Source: Eustoma russellianum (Eukaryota > Streptophyta > Magnoliopsida > Gentianales > Gentianaceae). From it: a stretch of DNA of 64,000 bases. The notes under the pieces are model-generated. The model did no database searches and had not been told where the DNA came from. It saw nothing but the letters and a program-made list of their open reading frames with translations. Made by a program: the position numbers and the translations under genes. The stretch covers positions 12,054,918 to 12,118,917 of the forward strand of contig AP025069.1 in assembly GCA_036186865.1 (NCBI GenBank). Direction: 5' to 3'. Each line of letters opens with the position of its first letter. Positions within the stretch are counted from its first letter, which is position 1. Below, in pieces: positions 23,009 to 35,042 of this stretch.

Positions 23009-24388
23009 TCCATGGAAAGTGCGAACTTCCCCTACATTCTTAGGTCTAGGTCACTCCACAATTGACCTAACCTTCTCCTCATCCATTTCTACTCCCTCAG
23101 CCGATATGACAAAACCTAGGAGAACTACACGTTCCAAACAAAAAGAGCACTTCTTAAAGTTGGCGTAAAGTTGTTCTTGCTTAAGCTTCTCAAAAACGGC
23201 CCTAATGTGGTCAAGAAGATCTTCTATAGTTTGGGAATAGATTAGGATATCATCGAAATAAACAACAACAAATCGGCCTATGAACGCTCGTAAAACTTCA
23301 TTCATTAGCCTCAGAAAGGTGCTAGGGGCGTTGGTGAGCTCGAAGGGCATCACTAACAACTCATAGAGCTCAAACTTGGTTTTGAATGCAGTCTTCCATT
23401 CGTCCCCTTCTTTAATGTGTACCAGGAAGTACCCTTGCTTAAGGTCGATTTTGGTGAAGAATTTAGATCCATGCAACATATCCAACATATCATCCAGCCT
23501 AGGTGTGGGGTACCTATACTTGACGGTAATTTTGTTTATGTCTCGGCAATCGGTACACATTCTCCAAGTTCCATCCTTTTTGGGTACTAAAATGACTAGG
23601 GCGGCTGATGGGCTTAGGCTCTCTCGGACTTGTCCACTCGCTAGGAGCTCCTCTACTTGCCTTTGGATTTCCTTGGTTTCTTTGGGGTTGGCTCGATAGG
23701 CTGGGCGATTTGGTAACACGGCTCCTGGGACAAAATTGATTTGGTGTTCTATTCCCCTAATTGGTGGTAAACCGGATGGTGGTTCGGTGGGAAATAGAAC
23801 TTCGTACTATTGGATAAGGGATGCAACTCAGGTAGGCAAGTTGGGTGGAAGTTCTTCTAGGGAAAGGTGACACGTCTTAGGTATGAGAATGAGGACTGTT
23901 TGGTGGCTATAAAGGGCTCGTGTGACCTCTCTTTTCTTTGCAAAGTACCCACACTTCTTTTTGGACTCGGTGATTCCTATGGGTACTACCCCTTTTCTCT
24001 TGCTCTCTTGTTTTTTGTTCTCATTTTTCATGCATTCCACGAATTTTCTCTCGGCTTCTTTTTTTCTTAGGATCGGCCCTAGACTTCGACATGCGTTGTT
24101 AATCCTCGTGGACTTTGTGTGCTGGGAGTGCATGCAATTTGTAAAGTTTTCCCTTAAATTTGATAGAATAACGATTCAAATATCCATCATATGTCACATG
24201 TCGATCAAATTGCCATGGCCTACCAAGTAAGATATGACTAGCATCCATTGGTGCAATATCACATAAAACATCATCTTTGTAACTACCAATGCTAAGAGAA
24301 ATCAAAACTTGTTTACTTACACTAACTTCACCGCAATCATTTAACCATGCAAGTTTGTAAGGATGCGGATGATTAGTCATAGGCAAAT
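23009..24388 (-). pseudogene. R5 pol, 5' part: PR end and RT
   Basis: On the minus strand, the later half of protease (24099-24386: PYKLAWLNDCGEVSVSKQV, LLGRPWQF) is out of frame with the preceding gag-PR frame because of a nine-T run at about 24393-24401. A linker (23828-24133) ends at a stop before VASLIQ. RT (23009-23719) is open for more than 220 codons with ILVPKKDGTWRMCTDC, LVMPFELTNAPSTF and YFDD at 23249-23260. It is cut at the R6 insertion inside the KVRSIVEWP region and continues at 12851 as RNase H. Confidence 0.87.
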
Positions 24389-25915
24389 TCAGTTTTTTTT
24401 TACCAATTCGACGCTAGCCACATTCGCAAAAGAACCGGAATCAATGATCATGGTGCACACTTTGCCATTTATCATGCAATGAATATGGAAAATGTTTTCT
24501 CTATGTTGTTCGTGATCATCTAATTTTGGATATGCATTTAAAGCTATACGCACAACAAGGAACTCCTTAGTGTCAAAATCATCTATTGTGCCTAGATCCT
24601 CTTCAGGTTCAATTTCATTATCATGCTCAGATTCGTTTTCATGCTCGGACTCAGACACATATTCGTTTGTCTCCTCAATTAACATGATTCGTTTTGCATT
24701 AGGACACTCTTTTCCTATGTGACCACGTCCTTGACATTTAGAGCATTTAATGTCCCTAAACCTGTTTGAGAGATCAGAAGAGTTTCCGTGAGGAGCCTTT
24801 TGTTGGCTGCAGTCATCTCGTCTTTGTGTGGATTGCACACTATTTTCCATCCTTTGTGACGCACCTGGGTCACGTGTTTGGCCTTTGGTAGGCTGTGAAC
24901 TTCCCGTTCCTGAAGACTTGTTGGAAAATCTTGATGAATACTGATTAGTACAATAAGTGGAATTGAAATTGGAGGAACTACGTACCTTGATTTGGTGTTC
25001 AATCTTTTCAGCACTATGGACCATGGTTGTGAGGTCGAGACAAGGTTGAAGGTCAACCCTTTGCGCAATCTCCATGTTTAAACTATGTAAGAAACGAGCC
25101 TTGGTGGCTTCTTCGGGTTCCTGCAAGTTAGACCTTTTCAACAAAATTTCTAACTCTTTGTAATACTCGTCTACACTTTTGGAACCTTGTCGTAAGTTTT
25201 GCAAACTCGTGATAATAGAACTCTCATAATTGTATGGGATAAAACGTTGTCTCATTTCAAACTTCATTTCTTCCCAAGCGGCAATTGGTGGTTGTCTTTT
25301 CTTAGTTCTATTTCGACACAAATTTGTCCACCAATTTAGTGCATAACCAGAAAACTCAATAGAAGCGTACCTCACTTTTTGTAATTCACTGTAGTTGGTA
25401 CAAGAAACGATTAGATCCACTTTTGTTTCCCATTCCAAATACACTTCCGCATTACTTTTACCATAAAACGTGGGAATGTTTATTTTGGTTTTGAGAAAAT
25501 CGTCATATTGCGGGAAAAGGGGATTTTGGCGTTTTTGGTAACCACGGGGAGGGTGGTCATCAAAATCATAATCACCATGCTCAAATGGGATATAACCATC
25601 ATTGTACCTTGTTGGAGCGTACCTTCTTGGCTGTGTTGGAGGAACATACCTTCTTGCCTCGATGTGTGGTGGTCTAAGGTTGTCATCCTCAACTTCTTCT
25701 GGTGGGTGACGCCTAGGTTGTGGTATGGGAACGGCCCTGCTTGTGCCCTGCCCATCACTTGTCTTGTAGCTCCGTTCAACATCCTCCAATCGATGTTTGA
25801 TCACCTCATTGTCATGCATGAGCTTCTTTAACATCTCCAGCATTTGTTGTTGCGTGTTGTCCATTGTCTCGACTTCCTTTGATTTGCTAGAAGCGGAATG
25901 AGTGCGGCTCTCCAT
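24389..25915 (-). CDS. R5 Gag with start of protease (508 residues, open)
   Basis: Start at 25915 (MESRTHSASSKSKEVE); R10 gag starts with nearly the same residues. The N-terminal part is a short coiled coil and a Pro/Arg-rich linker. The capsid domain follows (DFLKTKINIPTFYGKSNAEV, LNWWTNLC, SVDEYYKELEILL, FLHSLNMEI). The CCHC zinc knuckle begins at residue 391 (CSKCQGRGHIGKECP). The protease active site IIDSGS lies near the C-terminus, and the frame stops shortly after at a T run. Capsid and nucleocapsid are uninterrupted, unlike any other gypsy copy in the window, so this copy could still give a Gag protein if transcribed. Confidence 0.88.
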   Translation of the reverse strand: MESRTHSASSKSKEVETMDNTQQQMLEMLKKLMHDNEVIKHRLEDVERSYKTSDGQGTSRAVPIPQPRRHPPEEVEDDNLRPPHIEARRYVPPTQPRRYAPTRYNDGYIPFEHGDYDFDDHPPRGYQKRQNPLFPQYDDFLKTKINIPTFYGKSNAEVYLEWETKVDLIVSCTNYSELQKVRYASIEFSGYALNWWTNLCRNRTKKRQPPIAAWEEMKFEMRQRFIPYNYESSIITSLQNLRQGSKSVDEYYKELEILLKRSNLQEPEEATKARFLHSLNMEIAQRVDLQPCLDLTTMVHSAEKIEHQIKVRSSSNFNSTYCTNQYSSRFSNKSSGTGSSQPTKGQTRDPGASQRMENSVQSTQRRDDCSQQKAPHGNSSDLSNRFRDIKCSKCQGRGHIGKECPNAKRIMLIEETNEYVSESEHENESEHDNEIEPEEDLGTIDDFDTKEFLVVRIALNAYPKLDDHEQHRENIFHIHCMINGKVCTMIIDSGSFANVASVELVKKN

Positions 25916-27593
25916 TTTAACTAAGGAATTGAAACGAAAACAAAAAGGAAAAAGGAAAGAAGCAAACTAACACAAAGAGAAACAAACGTTAAGTGATTAG
26001 TAAAAACAAACTATGAACACTCCTCTTTCTCTTCTTTCCACTCCCTTACCACTTTGTTTCTTGGATAACCTGAAGTTAAGAAGGCTCAAAATGATCAATT
26101 AAGAAAGTGTGTTGCCAAAGCTTCTTCAAAGCACAACGATCTCCACTTGTTTCTTCCTTTTGCTTTCAAGTTGCACCAAATAGTATCAAAATAGAATCAA
26201 TTGAAATGGACACAAACTTGAACTTTCTACTAAGATTCAAAGAAATGAGCAACCAAAATTGATGTATAAGGCTGAACAAAAGATGAACTAAGGTTTGCCG
26301 TTGGCAATCTTTAGTAAATTTTTATTCTATGCACTTACTATCCACAAAATGGTTCAAGTCATGCAAAAAATCGAGAAACCAAGTGTGTGATTGGTTCAAG
26401 AAGAGCAAGATAAGGAGAATATGATGTGGGAGGACGGTTGTATGTAGCAAAAACGAAATACGGTATCCAAGGTTTTCAAATTGCACCAAAAAAATTTCCA
26501 CGTAATGCACAAAAGTTTTGCCCTTTTTCTTTTCTCTTGTTCTTTTGTTTTTCTTCCCTTCCTTGCTATTTCAACGTAAGCAAGGTTCAAATTCTTTTTT
26601 TTACTAGGGGCAAAATTGAAATTTCACGCGTTTTGCACTTAGCACTTTTGTTTTCAGGTGGAATAGTGCAATGTCTATAAATTGCAGTTTGTAACCTTGA
26701 ATTGCAACAAAATAACCTTGGAAAGTGAGGGAGATGGAGGTTGGACAGAATTGGGATTAAGGTTAGGGTTTTCAATTAGGGTTTTCTGAACGTTTTTGGT
26801 TATTTGCAGGATTGGGGTTTTGGGAGTTGATTGTTCGGTATATATGGCTATTTGGGTTGGTAATTTATGATTTGTGTGGTCAATTTGGATAATGGCTAAG
26901 TTTAGGACATAATTGAACCAAAATTCAAATTCTATGGTTAGGGTTTTTTTGAATGAATTGGGAACTTTGGATGCTGATTTCGTTTGGTAAAATTGGGTTG
27001 GAGCCTGTTGTTAAGGGTGTAAATAAGGTAGGTTCGAATCAGGTTGGTGAGTTTTAGGGTTGGGTTGGGGTGGGTGCTGGTTGGGTCATGGGTTTTGGGG
27101 TGGTTTTATGGTTTTCTTGATGTTGAAAATGGCTTGTGAAGACAAACACACGTAGGACTACTTGACTTAAAGCATGAAATCAATCACAATGCGAATCACA
27201 AGATGCATACAATCATCACTAACTAAAAGCTTCGGTAGCAATAAGATGATTTGAAACCGAGGTAGTTTTATAGGCTGATGGTTGTAGTAAAAAGAGAGCT
27301 GAATGTACTCTAAATGCTCAAACCCTAATTGTTCAAGTTTGAATGATAAAATTTCAGATGTTTGATGCACAAGTTGGATAAACGTGACACTAGAACAAGA
27401 ATCAACAAAGATGCTAGAATGATGAAGAACAAGACTCAACAAAATGCAATTAACTCAAACAACCTGGATGTTTTTTTATATGAATGATGGACAAGTGGTG
27501 TGTAGAATGAGGGGTAGAAGGACACAACTGAACTTGAAATGACTAGACTCAAACGAAAAGGAAATGATAGATGGTGGAATAGAGTAACATGGG
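25916..27593 (-). other. R5 untranslated leader
   Basis: A non-coding stretch of 1.7 kb. The conserved elements are present on the minus strand: the 13-mer at 25966-25978 (51 nt from the ATG), the 27-nt inverted repeat at 26288-26314, and the 28-nt block at about 27220-27247. The part 26687-27120 is G/T-rich in plus-strand reading. No gene was found. Confidence 0.7.
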
Positions 27594-27605
27594 GCTCTGA
27601 TACCA
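27594..27605 (-). other. R5 primer-binding site (tRNA-iMet)
   Basis: gctctgatacca, the complement of TGGTATCAGAGC, lies three bases from the 5' LTR start at 27609. Confidence 0.9.
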
Positions 27606-27608
27606 ATT

Positions 27609-28851
27609 TGATGCGTGCAAGGCGTGGGCTCCAACAATTCCATCTTCCAAACGTCCTTCACAAAGGGTTAGGCACAAGGAAGAAGACTTCCCCTTGCTTC
27701 CTTAGTGATAAAAATGTGTGGATCAAATGAGCAAGACCAACACTTCAAGATGGCCGTGATCAGGCAAACCAATATGGCTCTCCTGGACGACACCTTTTAG
27801 CAATGGCAACACCTTCAAAATGCTCAACCTTGAAGGATCTTAACTTAGGTTTTTAATGCAAAACCAAGAAAACAAAGTCTCACACAAAGTGAAGGAAATA
27901 TCAAGAAATTTTATTCATCAAAAGTTGTGTACAAATCGGCCAAGGGTGGGCTATTTATAGGTGCCTAAAGACACTTTAAATAACCAGATATTATCTAAAA
28001 GAAATAGCTAGAAAACATTTGAATTAAACTTAAATTTGCTAATTGTTTGAATTCAAAAAATAACTAGAAAATCCTAGCTAAAAAACGTTTGAATGCCTCC
28101 TTTGTTCAGCCGTGTATTTGGTCATCAATTGAGGCCTTGGAGAGCTGATTTGATGAGTAAGATGGGTTGTTCAAAAGTTGGGTGAAGTTTGAATTCAAGT
28201 TGAGTTTGAATTTGAGTGCACCTTGAATTTGCTTGTTGTCTAACCTCATCCATCATTCCAGCCGTGTCTTTGATGGAGAATCGAGATTAGAAAATCTGAT
28301 TTGATGATGATAAGCTGGCTGGAATTGAATTCAAATGATGGTTGAAGTTTGAATTCAAATTGAGTTTGAATTTGAATTCAAACTTGGATTCAATTTGAAT
28401 TGGACTCTATCCTTCCTTTATCCTTCAAAATGGCGTGTACCTAGCTGGATATGCTGGCCGAAATACTCTTGCAATTTAAGTCTCCAATTGGTTGAGACTT
28501 GAATTCAAATTATGGTTGAATTTAAATTCAAGTTTAACTTCAATTTGATCTTCATCTTCTCTTCAACTTTGGCCGGCCCCTTCTGATCCTTGGAGATGAT
28601 TTTGAGGTCAATTTTGAAAAGACGATTCCATCTTGGACACATTTGAATTTGTCTTTGTGGAGACAAACATTCTCTTCAAGACAACATTCCTTTTGTCTCC
28701 CATTTTGCAACACATGGCTATATTCCTCCTTTTTGGGCCTCCATTTTATTTGGATCTTCCATGTACCTAATTAACCTACAAAGCAAACACATAAAAAAAG
28801 ATCACAAGAAAACAAGACAAACTTAAAATAAAGACACACGCACACTCATAT
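27609..28851 (-). repeat. R5 5' LTR, larger part
   Basis: Matches the 3' LTR 9610-11044 almost base for base until 28851, where R7 begins. The minus-strand TATA box is at 27951-27960. The last five bases, catat (28847-28851), are the target-site copy shared with 46179-46183. Confidence 0.9.
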
Positions 28852-29483
28852 TTATACGATCTTGGATCGTATTGAATTGACGATCGCTTCTTTCAACTCC
28901 AAAAGACACCTTTGATCAACCCTTGCGTGGGACAATGGCGTAAACACCACCTTCTTGGACAAGAGAAGTCAACAACATCTACGTCGAGCAATTCGAATCT
29001 CCCAATCCAACAGTCGTTCCGTATCCTTAGATTGTGATTCACCAACTAGGTTTGATCAAACCTTGATTGGATCTAGCCTTGATTTTAATTTGTAAAAAAC
29101 AAAGGAAAGCACAAGACAGAAGGCAACACACGGCTGCACAAACTGCCGGAATTCTGAAATTGAAATTCTGAAAATTCTATCTTCTAGGCTGCCGTTTTTC
29201 TTCAAGAATAATGTCATATTCCTCTACTCCTAAAACATAACTAATCAATCAAAGTCCTAAGAATACTACCTATCAATCTTAATCAAATTTAGATAAAAGA
29301 TAAGTCAAAGCTAATCAAGGAAGATTACATAACTCAAATCCCTAAAATCTCGCACTGGAATTACACCCTGTCGGTTACTGGCTTATAGCTGCTTCTAGAC
29401 GCCGAATTAGGGTTTGCACTCTCCAGAATAGTTGTAGATCACAAAATTGCCTTGAATTTGGGCTTTTGAATCACCTCATTTGG
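28852..29483 (-). repeat. R7 3' LTR, outer part
   Basis: The U5 side of a G2 LTR in minus orientation, starting ttatacgatc, where the expected end is tgatacgatc. It stops at the R8 target site tttgg (29479-29483). It lies head to head with the R8 5' LTR. Confidence 0.88.
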
Positions 29484-30787
29484 TGATGCGATTCAAGGAG
29501 CCCTAAATGTACAAACTTCACAAACAAGGGCCTTGAACATACTAACTCCACAAACAAGAAGCTTTTGCATAAATAGAAGATGTAAACTAAAGAGCTTCTA
29601 GTTCAAACATATGCAGGATGAGCCAAGGAATGTAGATGCATGATTTTTCTATGTTTATTGATGCCATAATTTGATTGTCCTTGAGTTTATTGCATATCAT
29701 ATGATGTGAGGGTTGGTGGGAGGGCAGGATGGTCATTTCATGCGTTGTCGTTGTAATATCGAGTCTAGTTGTTTGTGTTGTTTTTGTTTTAGGTCTAAGA
29801 TATTTTATAGAGTATTGTAATATGTGTTTATAATGCTAATTACCGTTTTTAAGTGTTTTCTAAGGTGACAAGGCTAAATAAGAAAAGTGGCTTGAAGAGT
29901 CCCTATTTTTCAGGAATACAGTCGGACACCAGTCGGTATTTTGGACGCCTAGGTCGGAGTACTGATCCAAATGGGTCCAAACCACTTGGAGGTCTTAGAT
30001 AACTCCATTTGGGATGATTTTCATATTTTACACTTTTTCTAATTCGGACTACAAGATGGACCGAAATCAGGTGCAAGTTGGGAGTCCAGAAGGAAAAGTA
30101 CTGAAGTTCACTGGATGGATACCTAATCTTTGGAGGCCCGTATCTCTTTCAAGAAGAGTCCAAATGAGGTGATTCAAGAGCCCAAATTCAAGAAAATTTC
30201 ATGAGATACAATTTTGCTGAAGCGTATAAACCCTAATTCGGCGTCTATAAGCGGATATAAGCCAGTAACCGACAGGGTGTAATTCTAGTGCGAGATTTTA
30301 GGGATTTGAGTTATGTAATTTTTCCTTGATTAGCTTTGACTTATCTTTTATGTAAATTTGATTTAGATTGATAGGTAGTAATCTAAAGACTTTGATTGAT
30401 TAGTTAAATTTTAGGAATACCAAAATATAGCATTATATTAGGGTCAAAAAACGGCAGCATAGTTTTCAGAATTTTTCAGAATAAAAATTTCAGTTTTTGT
30501 TGCAACCGTGTTTTGCCTTTGTTTTGTTCTTTTCCTTTGGTTTTCACAAAGTAAAATCAAGGCTAGATCCAATCAAGGTTTGAGCAAACCTAGTTGGTGA
30601 ATCACAATCCAAGGATACGGAACGACGTGTTGGATTGGGAGATTCGAATTGCTCAACGTAGACGTTGTTGATTTCTCTTGTCCAAGAAGGTGGAGTTGGC
30701 GCCATTGTCCCATGCAATGGTGATCAAAGGTGTCTTTTGGAGTTGAAAGAAGCGATCGTCAATTCCATACGATCCAAGATCGTATCA
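29484..30787 (+). repeat. R8 5' LTR
   Basis: Runs from tgatgcgattc to gatcgtatca. The U5-end inverted repeat atacgatc-caa-gatcgtat at 30767-30785 is perfect. The partner is 39506-40799. Confidence 0.9.
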
Positions 30788-30790
30788 AAG

Positions 30791-30802
30791 TGGTATCAGA
30801 GC
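30791..30802 (+). other. R8 primer-binding site (tRNA-iMet)
   Basis: TGGTATCAGAGC, three bases after the LTR end. Confidence 0.9.
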
Positions 30803-32489
30803 GAAGGTTTCTTCTTTACAACTCGCATATCCTTTACTTTCTTGTGTTTTTTCACTGTTCCTTCCTCGTACCCAAGCGTCCGTTCCCCATCTTTGTTCCT
30901 TCTTAATTTTTTTCCTCAATTCAATTGGCATCTTATTCATAAATACATCCTCACAGCAAGTTCCACTTATTTTTAACGTTATACAAAAAAAAGGGTTACG
31001 TTTATTATTCTGGGGGGAGCACGTTATTGCACTAAATGGACAAAAGATCACCCGATTTGTCTAAATCCTGCTTCTATCCATCCTTTTTCTTTATGCATGT
31101 AGCGTTTCATTAAATTCCGAAAAAAAATCATATACCAAAAGAAAAGTTTGGACTTTGCAGATATTTTTGCTATTAACCCTTCGAGATTTAATCTTTACAC
31201 ACACTTAACAATAGGGTCATTGTGTTAGGTTTAAATTCAGCCATAACATATAAATCTAGTCCATTGCTTAAAGGTGCAACCTAGTGTCACTCGTAAATCT
31301 TGTTGCTAATGAAGCTTTTAGTTGATTTTAGACTTGTGTGACTTGATTGCTTTGTTGCTTGGTTTGCGTTAGCAATTTTTATTGTATCCAAGGCTGGTCT
31401 TCCTTCACCAAATACACGGCTACCCTTTGAGTACAAAAGATATCATCTTTCAAGCCACACCAAGCCCAAAAAAAAAGCCTAATCTTGGCAATACAAAAAA
31501 ACTGTTTTGCTACTTTGCATAAACGTTCATTACTTCACCTCTGTTCCTTCGTACCATATTCTGACAGTTCCTCCGAAAGCTCCTTTAGGCGCCATGATAA
31601 TCAGAAATAGAGAAGTTACCTTGTTTGCATTAGACAAAAGTGGCTTCAATCTGCTGGATACGTGGGCCATTTGTCACATGGAAACGCTCTTGGATATATT
31701 TCCGAAATAATTAGTGTTATTTTCGTCGGAAATTGAATATCCAGGAGATCAGCATAAATCTGAGGACAACCCAATCATCATGAATGTCGTCACTCTGAGC
31801 TTGTCCGAGAATTTATCAGTCCAGAAACCCATATTTTCTTTTTGACAACATTGAAAGTTGAATGTTGTTTGCCCATTCACAAATATATTTCTGGTCAATT
31901 GTACATGAGTAATCAAAATCCAAAGAATATCTCTGTGATGTAATTCATAGACCGCAGTATGTTTCTTCTTAGATGATTCCGCCTGCTCTTTGTTATCACC
32001 ATCAGAGGTCACCGTTTTGGAAGATTCGGATGGGACGAAAAAAATCGACAATAGACTGTAGATAGTAATCAAAGTCGGACCAGTAAGATTTCCATTCACA
32101 AAAGGAATCCACGACAACATCTGAAACAAAAAAAAAAGAAAAGAAAAAAAATCTCTCTGACAGTGCTGAAGCGAAAGATCCGTGACCAAGGAAGAGCAAA
32201 TTGGTCATTTGTGTGACAAGGCACGTCAAGTTTGTTGATAAAATTTTTGGTGCATATCAAGTTCCATTGACTTACCCGAAACCGAGACATCCTATACCTT
32301 GTAACTCTACATATTTCATTGTCTTGGAACTTGGATACTTGTGTATTGAAATTGATCAACAACTTTGTAATCAACTTGCATAAGGCTACGGTTAACTAAA
32401 GATTGCACAGGACAACCCTTAGTTTTCTTTGGCTCAGCCTTTGACATAAGTTGTAGTCTCATTTTTTTCTTGATTCTTAGAAGGTTAAG
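30803..32489 (+). other. R8 leader, first part
   Basis: Non-coding. It holds the 28-nt block at 31297-31324 and the 27-nt inverted repeat at 32396-32422, here with weakened pairing. R9 enters at 32490; the leader resumes at 37937. No gene was found, although short frames exist. Confidence 0.7.
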
Positions 32490-33764
32490 TGATACGATCT
32501 TGGATCCTATGGAAATGACGATCGCTTCTTTCAACTCCAAAAGATACCTTTGATCAACCCTTGCGTGGGACAATGGCGCAAACACCACCTTCTTGGACAA
32601 GAGAAATCAACAACGTCTACGTTGAGCAATTCGAATCTCCCAATCCAACACGTCGTTCCGTATCCTTGGATTGTGATTCACCAACTAGGTTTGCTCAAAC
32701 CTTGATTGGATCTAGCCTTGATTTTACTTTGTGAAAACCAAAGGAAAAACACAAAGAAGCAACACACGGTTGCAATCAAAAAAACTGAAAATTTTTTATT
32801 CTGAAAAATTCTGCCAAAACTGTCCAGCTGTTTTTTTCTTGACCCTAATATAATACTATATTTTGATATTCCTAAAATTTGTCTAATCAATCAAGTCCTT
32901 AGATCACTACCTATCAATCTAAATCAAATTTACATAAAAGATAAGTCAAAGCTAATCAAAGAAGATTACATAATTCAAATCCCTAAAATTTCGTACTGGA
33001 ATTACACCCTGTCGGTTACTGGCTTATAGCCGCTTTTAGACACCGAATTAGGGTTTGCACTCTTCATCAAAATTGTGGCTCATGAAATTCCCTTGAATTT
33101 GGACTTTTGAAGCACCTTATTTGGACTCTTCTTGACAGAGATACGAGCCTACAAAGATTAGGTACCCATCCAGTGATCTTCAGTACTTTCCATTCTGGAC
33201 CCACAACTTGCACCTGATTTCGGTCCAACTTGTAGCCCGAATTAGCGAAAGTGTATAGAAATCGTCACAAATTGAGTTATCTGAAACGTCCAAATGGTTT
33301 GAACCCATTTGGATCAGTACTCCGACCTAGGCATCCAAAATACCGACTGGTGTCTGGCTGCCTTCCTGAAAAATAGGGACTCTTCAAGCCACTTTCCTTA
33401 TTTAGCCTTGTCACCTTAGAAAACACTCAAAAACGATAGTTAGTACTATAAACACATATTACAAGTCTCTATAAAATATCCTAGACCATAAAAAGATAAA
33501 ACGAAAAACTAGACTCGATATTACGACGCCAACGCATGAAATGACCATGTTGTTCTCTCACCAACCCTTACATCATATAATGTGCATTGAAACACTTAGA
33601 CAATCAGATCATGGCCTCAATAAACTTTGAAAAATCATGCATATACATTCCTTGGCTCATCTTGTACATGTTTGAACAAGAAGCGTCTAACTGTAGGATT
33701 ACTAATAGTGCTCAAGTTTCTTGTGCGTGTAGAATGAAATGAGGATGCTCCTTGTGCCGCATCA
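32490..33764 (-). repeat. R9 3' LTR
   Basis: Bounded by tgatacgatc and gccgcatca, followed on the minus-strand upstream side by the polypurine tract (33765-33778). Partner 36656-37931. The U5-end inverted repeat has one mismatch here (gatcctat). Confidence 0.9.
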
Positions 33765-34093
33765 ATCCCTCCCTCCTCGAAAGGATTCGACCTCGAATCT
33801 AAACAGTCAAATGTATAAGAGGGATACTTCAACAAAAACTCACAATATATACAAGACACAAACCTAAGAGAATAAAGTATATTGAATATGCGTAATTTGA
33901 GTTTAATATGCTTAGGATGAATAATTAACTGAAGGAAGAAGCATGTAGACAACAACACATTATAACACATATCTACATGAACACTTAGCAACAAGCACCT
34001 TTTCCTAATATGTTTAGGATGCACTAACAAGATAGGTATAAAACTCCTCACAAAAAGATTTATCATGCATGAAAGAGAAAGTATGTAAAACAT
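33765..34093 (-). pseudogene. R9 C-terminal HPKH region (out of frame)
   Basis: An open frame on the minus strand overlaps the end of the main R9 ORF in another phase. It reads VHPKHIRKRCLLLSVHV, then IHPKHIKLKL, then DSRSNPFEEGG through the polypurine tract. R8 has the same order of motifs. One extra T in R9 near 34050, compared with R8, places it out of phase with the main frame, so the two pieces were probably once a single protein. Function unknown. Confidence 0.65.
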
Positions 34094-35042
34094 GAGGAAT
34101 AAACAACATAACTTGTACGCTCCTTAGAACTTCCAAACCAGAGGTATCTGAACTATCATGCTCAACAAAGCACAAATCATCACTAACAATTAGGTTATCA
34201 TCTTCAAAATCAGTGTGCAGCGTAACGTCAAGTGGAATTTCAGATTCATACGCACGCAAACTAGAATTTTCTTGGGATGGAAGGTCACTACTAAGGCACT
34301 CAAACAAAGGATTATCATAGACAACCCATTCATGTTTCTCAACGTTATCATGTTTATGACCTAGGGTATCACTACTCTCACTTGAAATGTCACTCAAATC
34401 ATCTTGTAAAGAAGCATGCAAATCAAGCAAATCATATGAATCATATGTGGTACAAACAATTTCAGATTCAAGCTCATCACTTTCATCACGCAAGTGAGTC
34501 TCATGCATATGAACACGATGAACATCAACAAGTCTCCTAAGACTTTGCAATTTATTAAGGAAGTCTAATCTGTGTACCTTTTGTTCTTCTACTTCTGCAA
34601 GGATCTCAAAGTTATGTTCTTTTTGTGCTAGAAGTTTCTTACGAATGTCAGAATTACGTTCTAAGAACTTCACACAGTCATGTTCAACTTCAATATGATC
34701 ATGGAAGCCAACACGCGATTTCTTATCAGGTTCACACACTTTAGAGTGCAAAACATCATCAGATTCACACAAACCGGATTTAAACAGTTTAGGATTATGC
34801 AAGTCAAGAATCTTATCATGCAAGTCATGTTCATTCGACACATCAACTTTATCATCATGAACAACATGTGTATCAATTGAAATTTTAGCATCATCATCAT
34901 AAGAATCATGCTCAATATCAACAATAGAATCGTCACTCATATCACGCAAATCATATGCAATTCCATAAGTAAAATGAGCTTGACGTAACTCTTCTATCGT
35001 TGCACGATAGAGATCCTTAATGTCATCATCCGTGGAATCCAT
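34014..35042 (-). CDS. R9 acidic His/Asp-rich protein of unknown function
   Basis: 342 residues. The start at 35042 (MDSTDDDIKDLYRATIEEL) is chosen because it lies 41 nt after the conserved leader box and matches the R8 start. The first ~90 residues are rich in Asp and His (YDDDAKISIDTH, SNEHDLHDKILDLHN). Residues ~120-200 are charged with regular Leu and are likely coiled coil (ERNSDIRKKLLAQKEHNFEI, FLNKLQSLRRLVDVHRVHMH). The rest is acidic (LQDDLSDISSESSD, PLFECLSSDLPSQE). There are no zinc-knuckle, protease, RT or IN motifs. I do not recognise the family. The phrase SNEH[DE]LHD is shared with R7, where it follows a Gag-like domain, so this may be a Gag-associated region kept after loss of the capsid core. 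Confidence 0.75.
   Translation of the reverse strand: MDSTDDDIKDLYRATIEELRQAHFTYGIAYDLRDMSDDSIVDIEHDSYDDDAKISIDTHVVHDDKVDVSNEHDLHDKILDLHNPKLFKSGLCESDDVLHSKVCEPDKKSRVGFHDHIEVEHDCVKFLERNSDIRKKLLAQKEHNFEILAEVEEQKVHRLDFLNKLQSLRRLVDVHRVHMHETHLRDESDELESEIVCTTYDSYDLLDLHASLQDDLSDISSESSDTLGHKHDNVEKHEWVVYDNPLFECLSSDLPSQENSSLRAYESEIPLDVTLHTDFEDDNLIVSDDLCFVEHDSSDTSGLEVLRSVQVMLFIPHVLHTFSFMHDKSFCEEFYTYLVSAS

Noticed and set aside
31507..32383. Short frames in the R8 leader as exons of a host gene
   Set aside because: They lie between the primer site and the ORF of R8, are under 150 codons, and have no recognisable domain.
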